The notes beneath the pieces were generated by a model. The model did not search any database and was not told the DNA's origin. It was given only the letters and a program-made list of their open reading frames with translations. This document shows positions 55,059 to 64,000 of a DNA stretch of 64,000 nt, piece after piece. Both the position numbers and the translations under genes were made by a program. This stretch comes from Yarrowia lipolytica. Its lineage: Eukaryota; Ascomycota; Dipodascomycetes; Dipodascales. Every line of letters starts with the position of its first letter. Positions within the stretch are counted from its first letter, which is position 1. Where the stretch lies: positions 2,239,001 through 2,303,000 of the forward strand of contig NC_090775.1 of the NCBI RefSeq assembly GCF_001761485.1. Reading direction: 5' to 3'.

Positions 55059-56739
55059 GCATGCTCATGCACCTGAAATGACATGACATGGCATGGCATG
55101 ATATTGGCCATTGCAATGGAACGCGCTCTGTGTGCAACTACACACACATTGATGTATATTTAATTCACGGTAACTTGTGTTGCCCATGATCCTAAAACAC
55201 CACACCCCTGGCAAGATTTCAACGCTGTACTGTAGACTGACTACCATTGCTAAGGCAGCAGTGTAGATCTCGCTGATATATTAAAGTTGCGTCGGGATTA
55301 CAACCGACACCATTCCAAACGGACACAATAGTAGTGTTGTTACGCCGAAAATTTGACAGGTTCCTTCAAGACTGATCATAATCCGTCGTAGTGAATTCCA
55401 GCGAATTCTTTCAGGTATTCACCATTCCAGAGACCCTCAGATTTCATGAGCTCTTAAAGCCCTAATCAGATTAGGCTTCAAGGGATCGAGACGTTTTCGT
55501 GATGACATAAATACAGAATTGGAGACTTGAAAGAAGAAAAAATTGATATATTAAATCGAGATTTTTAGTCCATAAGAATACATCAACAGAACTACTTGAA
55601 GATTTGAAGATTTGAAGATTTGAAGATTTGAAGATTTGAAATCATTCACACTCACTCATAATCTGTTTTGCTTCACTGATGAGATCCATGAGATCAGACA
55701 CGCTCCCAGTATTTACCAGTAACTTTTGTTACGCTACTTAAACCTACAAACACCCCTCCAAACATCCAGCCCTAACCCTAAAGAACATGACCATGATTTG
55801 TTATGTTTTCTATACAACCTAAAAGGACAACAGGGTCTAGCCAACTCCACACAACATGAGGCTTTTCGTAGCTACACTATACCATAAGTATATAAGCAGG
55901 GTATACAGTCTCTTTTTGATGGGCCGGATCAAGCAATCTGCCTGTGTTCTCCTGTAATAACACGTCTAGCCGCACACATATGCCGTGTCATTGTATGCAT
56001 TGCGTCCACGTGTCGTGACGGTGTTTGTAATGTGGCTGTCACATGGACGTGTTTATCTCAGTCTTCATGACTTCCTCCCGTCATGTCACTTCATTTCGGT
56101 TGTGCTTCAGCCATAATTTTCTGTCTATAAATATATGGCTTTTCCCATCTACGAAATGACGTTATACACCCTGGAGCTAATTACTGTGCCCACACACATG
56201 TCTCAGAAGCATACGCGTAACCAAGGTTAACTATATTCGACTGGGAGTGCATGGAAAGGGGCATCGGCGAAGAGATGGACGGGGGGTGAGGTATTTGAGC
56301 CTCGCTGGTCGGTTTGGTGACGAGTTTTGCGGACGACAGCGGAACTCGCTCTTTGTGAACTGACGTCGCGGGATTTTAGACCCGTTTAGGCCGTCTTCCC
56401 CACGCTTGTTGACCGCTGTTTATGCCAGTCAGTGTCGGGAGCTAAAAATAGGCCAGTGCAAAAATAAAAATGCGTTATGCGCTGTTCCAGCAAAAACCAA
56501 GTGCCAAAAAAAATGCGGATGGCGTAAACTCTCCAGCTTCACCAGCACCGTGATACAGACTCAGACGAGACACACGGTCCAGCACGAGACATACGGCACA
56601 GACACGAGCACACATCAACCCTCGTTACACAGACGCAACTAACAAAAGAAAACACCCGGCCCCACACCGCCTAGCCCGCCATCAAGACACACATACTCCG
56701 ATAGCACACCAGTCGTAACATCCACCACAACTGCATACC
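55059..56739. other. 1.7-kb intergenic region
   Basis: No gene recognised. Contains a five-copy TTGAAGAT tandem repeat. The right part is the upstream region of the membrane-protein gene. Confidence 0.6.
55596..55635. repeat. TTGAAGAT tandem repeat, five perfect copies
   Basis: Five uninterrupted 8-bp units, followed by a partial sixth unit. Confidence 0.95.
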
Positions 56740-57714
56740 ATGAAGCTCAATCCCATGGTCCTGGTGCTGGCCACGGTAGCCCTGGCCTCCACCATCACAA
56801 CTCCCCCTCCACGAGCCACCCTGGCTCCTCGGCAGGACAACACAGATTCCAAGGATGACAACAACGAAAGTATCGTGACCCGGTTCACCGCCAACAAGAG
56901 CAAAAACACCTTCACCGAGGAGCCACCGACCCTGACGCTCCCCGGCATGCCCACCTCGGAGCCTGTCATCCCCTACACCGAAGATAACCCCTACGTCAAC
57001 ACATCCAAGTACCCCGAGGGCACCGTGTTCATCTGTGTGGGTTCCATTCTGGGAGGTCTCACACTGCTGGTCACGGCATGGCGATTCGGTGTCGCATGGC
57101 ACATGAAGAAGCAAATCAAAAAGGCCAACGCTGCCGAGCCTCTCATGGCTGCTTACCACAACAAGAACCCTCGGCCCAAACGTAAGTTCGACCACAAGTC
57201 CTTGTTCCCCACGGAAAACCCGTTTGGAAATCACGCAGAGCTGTCCATGGACAACCTGTCGCCTCAGGGCAAGAGCATGTCCAAAGCGCAGGCGGCCTCC
57301 ATGGCCGCCCACAAGTCGTCGCTTTTCTTCTCTCCTACTGCCGAGGTGATGAACGCCCAGAAAAATGGTGGAGGAATGGGCGAAATGCAGCAGCAGCCAG
57401 CCTACCACCCGGGATCGTCCGCAAACTCATTCATGGGCTTCAACAACTCCGGAAACAGATCTACTGCATACCTGCCTTCGGGTTACTATGGCCCTCAGTC
57501 TGGCCAGTTGAACTCCATGACCTCGCAGTCTCGAGCCAGTATGAGAGGCTCCATGATGGCTCCTTCCATGGTTGGAGGACGGGCCAACTCGCTGCGACCT
57601 ATGAGTCACATGGACGGACAGAGTGGAAATATTGGAGGAGTCCGAGCTCCTTCTGCTTTCTTGGATGACATGCTCAAGGACGACATGATGAGTGAGGACG
57701 AGAGAGAAAAATAG
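56740..57714 (+). CDS. Single-pass membrane protein, Prm5/YNL058C-like
   Basis: 324 residues, ATG at 56740. It has a hydrophobic N-terminal signal sequence (LNPMVLVLATVALAST), then a Ser/Thr/Pro-rich, probably O-glycosylated lumenal segment, and one transmembrane span near residues 94-116 preceded by NPYVNTSKYPEGTVFICVG. A long Ser/Met/Gly/Gln-rich cytoplasmic tail follows and ends in acidic residues. The NPYV...GTVFI block before the span resembles S. cerevisiae Prm5, YNL058C and Csi2-type proteins of the vacuole or bud-neck/cell-wall stress group. Function of that family is poorly known. Topology is well supported, family assignment moderate. Confidence 0.7.
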   Translation: MKLNPMVLVLATVALASTITTPPPRATLAPRQDNTDSKDDNNESIVTRFTANKSKNTFTEEPPTLTLPGMPTSEPVIPYTEDNPYVNTSKYPEGTVFICVGSILGGLTLLVTAWRFGVAWHMKKQIKKANAAEPLMAAYHNKNPRPKRKFDHKSLFPTENPFGNHAELSMDNLSPQGKSMSKAQAASMAAHKSSLFFSPTAEVMNAQKNGGGMGEMQQQPAYHPGSSANSFMGFNNSGNRSTAYLPSGYYGPQSGQLNSMTSQSRASMRGSMMAPSMVGGRANSLRPMSHMDGQSGNIGGVRAPSAFLDDMLKDDMMSEDEREK

Positions 57715-58375
57715 CTGTAGTGAGCAACAGTGAGCACCAGCAGGCAAGTGAAATGATCACTTATATCTATTCACGAGAGACGAGAGATTCTCATGTCGGT
57801 CCCTGTCATCTGCAGAGGTCTTGAGGTCTGAGGAATGGGCTCAGACAGGTATTGTTGGTGGGTTATTCGATGGCATTCTTCAGTGTGGTACGCATCTGTA
57901 CCCGTACAAGCAACTGAAAAGTAGTAGCAATGGCATGTTAATATGAAATTATGCGGATGATCACGGTGTAGTTGACGAGGAAATCGCTGGATGTAGGTGG
58001 TGGGTGAAGAGACTACCAAGGACGTGAAGATGAGAGATGAAAGCACCCGTACAATACTTCTAACAGGCCAAAACAAAGGTGTAGGCGATAGAAACTCCGT
58101 TCTCGTTTAAATCCTGTACAGTTATCGAATACATCTCTCTCTTACCGATGCGATAGAGGACACATTATCTGCTCCTTCGGCTGTCCAGTGATATATATAT
58201 ATATATATATATATATCTTGGTGTGCGATTTAAAAAATTACGGCTGCCCCTGACAAGGACATGTTGTATTAACATGTTTTCGTCTCTACAAAATGGTCAT
58301 ATAAATATCAAATATCTATTATTTTAATATATTACAGTCCGGTTCCTACAAAGTCGTCCCTTTCATTGGACACAC
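57715..58375. other. Convergent 3' intergenic region with TA repeat
   Basis: No gene seen. A TA microsatellite occupies 58191-58216. Confidence 0.65.
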
Positions 58376-58831
58376 TTAGTAAGAGCTGGCAGCCTGCTGG
58401 CAAGCCTTGAGGGCCTGGAGGTACCAGTCGCAGATCTGCATGTTTCCGTTGTTCTCGTCGAGGCACTTGGTGAAGGCTCGGGCGTCGGCCTCACAAGCAC
58501 CGGTCTGCTGCTGCTGCTGGACCTGGGCGGGGGCGGCGGCCACAGGAGCAGCCTGCTGCTCGGCGGGAGCGGAAGAAGATCCTCCTCCGAACATGCCAGT
58601 GATTCCGGCACCCAGAGTGTGGCCAATGGTGGATCCGACGGCAACACCGGCGGCAGTAGAAGCCATCTGGGCGAACATACCGGGCTGCTGAGGGGCGGCC
58701 TGGACGGGAGGAGCGGCGGCAGGAGGAGGGTGGTTGTAGTGCTGCTGCTGGGGATGAGCCATGGTGGAGGCAGATCGGGACTGAGAAGGAGCGGCTCGGG
58801 CAGGAGCGGCTCTGGATCGTGTTCTAGCCAT
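58376..58831 (-). CDS. MIX17: Twin CX9C protein Mix17 (CHCHD2/CHCHD10 family)
   Basis: Mitochondrial intermembrane-space protein of 151 residues, ATG at 58831. The N terminus is Arg/Ser/Ala-rich with targeting character, then comes a Gln/Pro/Ala-rich disordered segment. A conserved hydrophobic Gly-rich helix, MFAQMASTAAGVAVGSTIGH, is typical of CHCHD2/10. The C-terminal CHCH domain has two exact CX9C motifs (CEADARAFTKC and CDWYLQALKAC), substrates of the Mia40 oxidative import route. The human relatives influence complex IV, MICOS and stress signalling. A TATATA at 58903-58908 lies about 70 bp upstream. Confidence 0.93.
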   Translation of the reverse strand: MARTRSRAAPARAAPSQSRSASTMAHPQQQHYNHPPPAAAPPVQAAPQQPGMFAQMASTAAGVAVGSTIGHTLGAGITGMFGGGSSSAPAEQQAAPVAAAPAQVQQQQQTGACEADARAFTKCLDENNGNMQICDWYLQALKACQQAASSY

Positions 58832-60367
58832 TGTGTTTGTGTGTTGTGTGTAACTGGTTTAGTTTTTTTTTCTGTTGTGGTGGGTAGAGGGAACCTCGTG
58901 GCTATATAAGATTTTCGGTAGCCATTTTCGAACAGTCTCGAAGCTTGAGTCTATTTGCCACCTATGTAAAAGCACGTACCAGTCGCACGAAATAGACCCT
59001 CTGAATAGAGCTCTATGTACAGCGGTATGATAGCCGAGTCGGAGATCTGGTCGAAACATATCACATGTCCCTCGTGTACTACGCCACCGCTATTTCTTCT
59101 TACACATGTCCGCCGTTAACCCCGCTCCTTAGTCATCAATACTAGAAACCTAACCCTCGAGATAAGTTACAGTACCTACGGCGGAGCTTTAGGTCGGGGC
59201 GTGGGCGGACTGGGGCACCAGAGAGAAAGTTGTATAATAGAGCAACAAGTCACGTGAGGAAGTAGTGAGGGAGACATTTTGGAAGGTCTTGGAATACTGT
59301 GGAACGTTACATTGTGAGAACATCACTCTTATAAATACATCCTGTTGTGTGTGCTTATACACTTACAAGTGTACTCACTGAGTGTCCGTACACACCCTGC
59401 TGTACTGTAAGTAAGCGCTGACCTCTCCCTCCAGACGTTGAATATTAGGTTGAAAGTATAAACCCCGCGTTGTAAAAAGTGCACACAGTGGGTGGCCAAT
59501 CAGAACCGCCGAGTAGTCATAATCTGTGGGAGAGGCTGAATATCAAACAATGTCTAGAATGTGGTTGGTCGTTTCCTTTTTTGGCGTTTTTGAAGGGTTA
59601 ATCTTGCATCTCATTCACAAAATATGGTGGATTCTGAAGGAGAGAGATGTAGGTTCAAATTTGGGGGAAATATAAGCCGAAACCGTAGTAGGGGTGAAGT
59701 TGAGGGGGAGGTCGTTGGGACGCCATAATATACTGTGTTGTAGGATATTCTGTGCTAAAATCAACACAAATTAATGGAATAGAGTCCTTTAGAAGTAAAT
59801 ATTCGCAAATTGCGTCCAAAAAATACACCCCTACAGAGCCCGCTCACAGTCACCTGAATCAACTCATTAAACGTTGCTAACCAACTTTATCCACTACTTG
59901 GAATAAAACAAAGCAGTCTTCAAACTCCCCCAAAAGATCACTTATTGAAACTATGAAACTTGCATTACAATAACCGTCCCTTTTTATCCCCTTTTGTATC
60001 TTTATATCTTCCTGTTAAACCTCTCAAACTCGCAAAACGTGATTCCTTTGAGCTTGGGAAGTTTGGCTGGTCAGACTTCCACACATAAACCTCCACCCAA
60101 TGAAAGCCGAGCTATTGAAAGAGGGAGATGGTAGAACGATGCAATTGGGCTTTTTCCACGGGACAAGTCGTGAATTATATAGCTACGGGCCAATTGTCTT
60201 AATCTACTGACTTCTTACCACCACAACCACCCCCACAACCTATATACACTCCTTCAACCCTAACCCCCGTTTGCGCCAATCAGCGTTCTCGGAATACTCC
60301 CATCTGGACTAAACTCTTCACAGCGACCGAACCTCTGTTACACACCAAAAGCACAACCCCTCACACA
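58832..60367. other. 1.5-kb divergent intergenic region MIX17/NUCM
   Basis: Shared upstream DNA of two mitochondrial genes. No gene recognised. A TATATA at 60241 is about 120 bp before the NUCM start. CCAAT-type words occur (for example near 59498 and 60280), compatible with HAP-complex control. Confidence 0.6.
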
Positions 60368-61768
60368 ATGCTGCGATCTGCTGCTGCCCGAGCCGTCAGG
60401 GCTGTGCGCCCCCGGCTGTCTGCTCGATACATGGCCACCACCGCTCTGCCCCAGGACCCCATCCCCTCCGGAGCTCTGGGCCAGAAGGTGCCTCACGTCG
60501 ATGAGAGCCACCAGGACCTGCTGTTCCGAACCTCTCACATGGTGGAGGATCTCGAGACCTACGACGAGGACTCCCCTATCAACACGTCGGACGCCAACAC
60601 CCGAATCCGAGCCTTCACCATCAACTTTGGTCCCCAGCATCCCGCTGCCCACGGTGTGCTGCGTCTGATTCTGGAGCTGTCTGGAGAGGAAATCATTCGA
60701 TCGGACCCCCACGTCGGTCTGCTGCACCGAGGAACCGAGAAGCTCATTGAGTACAAGACTTACATGCAGGCGCTGCCATACTTTGATCGTCTGGATTACG
60801 TGTCCATGATGACCAACGAGCAGGTTTTCTCTCTGGCTGTCGAGAAGCTGCTCAACGTGGAGGTGCCCCTGCGAGGCAAGTACATCCGAACCATGTTCGG
60901 AGAGATCACCCGAGTGCTCAACCATCTCATGTCCGTGTGTTCACACGCCATGGATGTCGGTGCTCTGACCCCCTTCCTTTGGGGTTTTGAGGAGCGAGAA
61001 AAGCTTATGGAGTTCTACGAGCGAGTCTCTGGAGCCCGTCTGCACGCCGCGTACGTGCGACCTGGAGGAGTCTCCCAGGACCTGCCCGCCGGCCTGCTGG
61101 ACGATATTTACATGTGGGCTACACAGTTCGGTGACCGTCTGGACGAAATCGAGGAGCTGCTGACCGATAACCGAATTTGGAAGCTACGAACCGTCAACAT
61201 TGGAACCGTGACCGCCCAGGACGCCTTGAACCTTGGTCTTTCCGGCCCCATGCTGCGAGGATCCGGTATCCCCTTTGACATTCGAAAGAACGCCCCCTAC
61301 GACGCATACGACAAGGTCGACTTCGACGTCCCCGTCGGCATGAACGGAGATTGTTACGACCGATACCTGATTCGAATGGCCGAGTTCCGACAGTCGCTGC
61401 GAATCATCGAGCAGTGCTGCAACGACATGCCTGCCGGCGCCGTTAAGGTGGAGGACTTCAAGATTAACTCGCCTCCTAGAAACCTCATGAAGGAGGATAT
61501 GGAGGCCCTGATCCACCACTTCCTGCTCTACACAAAGGGATACTCTGTTCCTCCCGGAGAGACCTACACCGCCATCGAGGCCCCCAAGGGAGAGATGGGT
61601 GTCTACGTCGTCTCCGACGGTAGTGAGCGACCATACAAGTGCAAGATCCGAGCCCCCGGATTTGCCCATCTCGGAGCCTTTGATCACATTGCCCGAGGAC
61701 ATTTCCTTCCCGACGCCGTGGCCATTATTGGTACCATGGATCTTGTGTTTGGAGAGGTTGATCGATAG
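60368..61768 (+). CDS. NUCM: NADH:ubiquinone oxidoreductase 49-kDa subunit
   Basis: Peripheral-arm subunit of mitochondrial complex I that forms most of the ubiquinone pocket (NDUFS2/NuoD family). 466 residues, single exon. An Arg/Ala-rich presequence ([21 protein letters not shown]) is followed by the mature protein. The quinone-site loop [14 protein letters not shown] carries His91 and His95; Tyr144 and Ser146 lie in [11 protein letters not shown]; Met188 lies in LNHLMSV. These positions equal the numbering used in Y. lipolytica mutant studies, which identifies the organism. The C-terminal family blocks [31 protein letters not shown] and the ending FGEVDR are intact. Codon use is strongly biased, as expected for an abundant enzyme. 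S. cerevisiae lacks complex I. Confidence 0.98.
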   Translation: MLRSAAARAVRAVRPRLSARYMATTALPQDPIPSGALGQKVPHVDESHQDLLFRTSHMVEDLETYDEDSPINTSDANTRIRAFTINFGPQHPAAHGVLRLILELSGEEIIRSDPHVGLLHRGTEKLIEYKTYMQALPYFDRLDYVSMMTNEQVFSLAVEKLLNVEVPLRGKYIRTMFGEITRVLNHLMSVCSHAMDVGALTPFLWGFEEREKLMEFYERVSGARLHAAYVRPGGVSQDLPAGLLDDIYMWATQFGDRLDEIEELLTDNRIWKLRTVNIGTVTAQDALNLGLSGPMLRGSGIPFDIRKNAPYDAYDKVDFDVPVGMNGDCYDRYLIRMAEFRQSLRIIEQCCNDMPAGAVKVEDFKINSPPRNLMKEDMEALIHHFLLYTKGYSVPPGETYTAIEAPKGEMGVYVVSDGSERPYKCKIRAPGFAHLGAFDHIARGHFLPDAVAIIGTMDLVFGEVDR

Positions 61769-62735
61769 TCATAGAATACATACTAAGCAGAGTCGCATAT
61801 GCGTGTGCTCGTGGAATGTACTGTAGAGGGTTGTACACTGTATGTGAGAGCAGAGTTGCTATAAGGAGAGGTGGTGGATGCGTGACTGTTAGTTGGACTG
61901 TGAGTCAGAATGGTCCGTTGAGAGCAATGTGGGTCATGCTAAATCTCTTAATGCTTTCTCTTCTACTATGGTGATGTTACCTCACAGATACAACAATCGA
62001 GATACGGGTCGCGAGACGAGTAGATGTGAGACTACAAATACTGTACACTTGTATAACTAATCTACAGGACAGGTGAATGCGAAAGTAAAATGCGATCATC
62101 TCTCGGCCGTAGATGGTCATATTAGTCACATATAATCTGATGCCGGTAAATTTCACATGTCAAGCATGTCCATATGGATCTGTCATCAAGCGAGACAGCC
62201 ACCAAGACTGGAACCAATGCCGCTGGTAGTAATGGACCTTCTGGTACCAGAGCTGTCATCATTTGCTTGAACCACCTCCTTCATATGCTCACAAAATCAC
62301 ATGGCTGTGGTTCATCTCACACCAATCCTTTGAGCATATGTCATTCATGTAGCATGCATAAACATGTCATCAAAGAAACATATTGGGGCGATGGGAACTG
62401 ATAAGGGGGTGGATGAACATCTGATCTATTGGATGAACTCGATATAAATGATCGTTAATTGAACTACTTGTAGTTATTACAAACACTTTTGCAAGTGCTA
62501 GATCATGATTACTTGTGTACACCTACTGATGCGTGATCAATAGGTAAACCATGATCTGGTGAATACCATTACCTGTCCCCTGGTGTACATAAGCATACTA
62601 CGGGACAACTTCTGCACAGAGAGAGATCATTCTCTCCATGACATACTGTATAAAACCACTCGCTCCTACACCCACCGAGCTAAGCTCTCATGCCCACAAT
62701 CAATAACACAATCCATTCTATCCGTAATAAATACA
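61769..62735. other. Convergent intergenic region NUCM/RHO3
   Basis: No convincing gene. A 75-codon ATG frame at 62174-62401 has no motif and is probably chance. CTACTTGTAG occurs at 62464-62473. Confidence 0.6.
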
Positions 62736-63878
62736 CTACATGATGACGCACTTGGAAGACTCCTCCTTGTCATCGGCTGCAGCGCCCTTGGGCTTAGCTC
62801 CCAGAGCACATCGAGCAGCCTCGGTAAAAGCCTCGTTGACTCCTCGGTTCATCTTGGCCGAGCACTCGAGGTATCGAAGAGCGCCAATCTTCTTGGCCAC
62901 CTCCAGGCCCTGCTCGTAGGTGACGTACGTCTTCTTGGCGCCCTCGCCGCCCTCCTCATTGTTTCGCAGATCGCACTTGAGAGCCACCAGCACCAACTTG
63001 ACGCCCTCACAGTGGTCGGCAATCTCACCCACCCACTTGGTCTGCACGTTTTCCAGCGAGTCGCGCGAGTCGACGGAAAAACACAGCATGATGGTGTGTG
63101 TATCTGAGTACGACAGAGATCGTAGTCGGTCAAACTCCTCCTGACCAGCAGTGTCCCACAGAGACAGCTGTACGGGCTGGCCGTCGATGAAAATGTCATG
63201 CACGTAGTTTTCAAACACGGTGGGCTCGTACACGTGGGGGAAGTATCCCCGAGTGAAAACGTTCAGCAGAGAGGTCTTACCGGAAGCACCATCACCTAGA
63301 ATGACAATTTTTCTTGAAACTGGGTTAGAATGATAATGAGCTGTGGTATATTTGGAGAGAGAGAGAGAGAGAGAGAAGGCGTAAGAGTGTAAACGAAGTC
63401 TCACAAGTGGTGAGAAATGAGAGGTATGAAATGGACCTGGTGAAGTCATGTTCAAACGTAGTTCTGAGACCACATCCAAGACAATGCCTCATGAGCCCAC
63501 ATATGTTGCAAGAAACCTCAGTAAGCCTGAAAGTCCACACTCAGATTGTGCCCTCAGGTCCTGGCTCCAGATTCAGACTCCACCACCCTCAATACTCAAT
63601 ATCATGCTCATGCGATATGGCATGGCGCCGCAGACAATGGGTATCCCCGCTGGTGTCGTAGGAGGGCAACTCGATCGATGTGGCGTCTTTTAATAGCAAT
63701 ATCGCAGTGACAACTCGGGGGTTGCAGTGCCACATGGCGTCCTCAGAACACCCTCAACATTGTAGCTCCGTCCAGATCATATCCCGTATATGCTTCAGGG
63801 TGCGTTTTGGCGCGCACGCGTGTTGCCGTGTGCGCTGAAATACTCACTAGCCTTGGGGGCTCCGCCGCAGATGGCCAT
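62736..63878 (-). CDS. RHO3: Rho-family GTPase Rho3
   Basis: Small GTPase controlling polarised exocytosis and actin at growth sites. Exons 63878-63848 (ten codons plus one base) and 63319-62736 give 204 residues; the 528-nt intron has GTGAGT and ends CTAACCCAG. Splicing yields CGGAPKAISRKIVILGDGAS. Motifs: P-loop GDGASGKTS (residues 19-27), effector YEPTVFENYVHDIF, switch II WDTAGQEEFDRLRSLSYSDT, base-specificity ALKCDLR and ECSAK, and a C-terminal CVIM prenylation box with a preceding Cys-less Lys/Ser stretch. The block IMLCFSVDSRDSLENV plus GEIADHCEGVKLVLVALK is typical of Rho3 rather than Rho1 or Cdc42. The intron contains a GA microsatellite. Confidence 0.94.
63354..63377. repeat. (GA)n microsatellite inside the RHO3 intron
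   Basis: About twelve GA units (plus strand), so a CT tract in the transcript, close upstream of the branch point. Confidence 0.85.
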
Positions 63879-64000
63879 GTTGAATATTCGAAAATGAGCG
63901 AGAGAGTGGAAGAGTGGTGCGTTTTACCTCGTAACGGTATGGTATATCTCTTGGTGCAGGTTAGGTGGACCACGGCTTGTTTTGGTTTCCAGCAAAGCTT

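Noticed and set aside
62174-62401. 75-codon ATG frame between NUCM and RHO3
   Set aside because: No motif, low bias, short; chance frame in a convergent intergenic region.

Overview
The window is nuclear DNA of a non-conventional budding yeast, almost certainly Yarrowia lipolytica. Three observations support this. All nine introns I could place have a GTGAGT donor and a CTAAC branch point lying directly against the acceptor AG, which is the Yarrowia arrangement. Genes are mostly single-exon and separated by unusually long intergenic DNA. The complex I 49-kDa subunit has His91, His95, Tyr144, Ser146 and Met188 at exactly the positions used in the Y. lipolytica literature. I could run no database search.

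I place 20 protein genes and two tRNA genes. Left part (1-18 kb): a CHIP/STUB1-type U-box ubiquitin ligase with a 14-nt microexon and a five-unit heat-shock element upstream; an odd intron-bearing tRNA; enolase; a glutamine/asparagine-rich homeobox factor; COP9 signalosome subunit 2; and a Mep1/Mep3-type ammonium transporter. About 9 kb with no convincing gene follows (17.9-27.0 kb).

Middle part (27-49 kb): an alcohol O-acetyltransferase-family enzyme; a long oxysterol-binding protein (ankyrin, PH, FFAT, ORD); an orphan 131-residue protein; an orphan mitochondrial-type protein; a Vps3/Vps39-type endosomal tether head-to-head with the BRO1 protein PalC; APC11; and HAP3.

Right part (49-64 kb): tRNA-Ser(AGA), a short RecQ helicase, diphthine synthase Dph5, an F-box protein, a SRPBCC-fold protein, a Prm5-like membrane protein, the CHCH protein Mix17, the complex I subunit NUCM and the GTPase Rho3.

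There are no operons; genes work individually. The clearest functional neighbourhood is the pair of endosomal genes whose start codons are only 80 bp apart. Intergenic DNA carries microsatellites, several small tandem repeats and a strikingly over-represented decamer, CTACTTGTAG. I saw no LTR element, virus-like element, CRISPR array or recognisable transposase. Gene coordinates span first to last coding base; exon coordinates are given in the evidence where a gene is spliced. Start codons were restricted to ATG.
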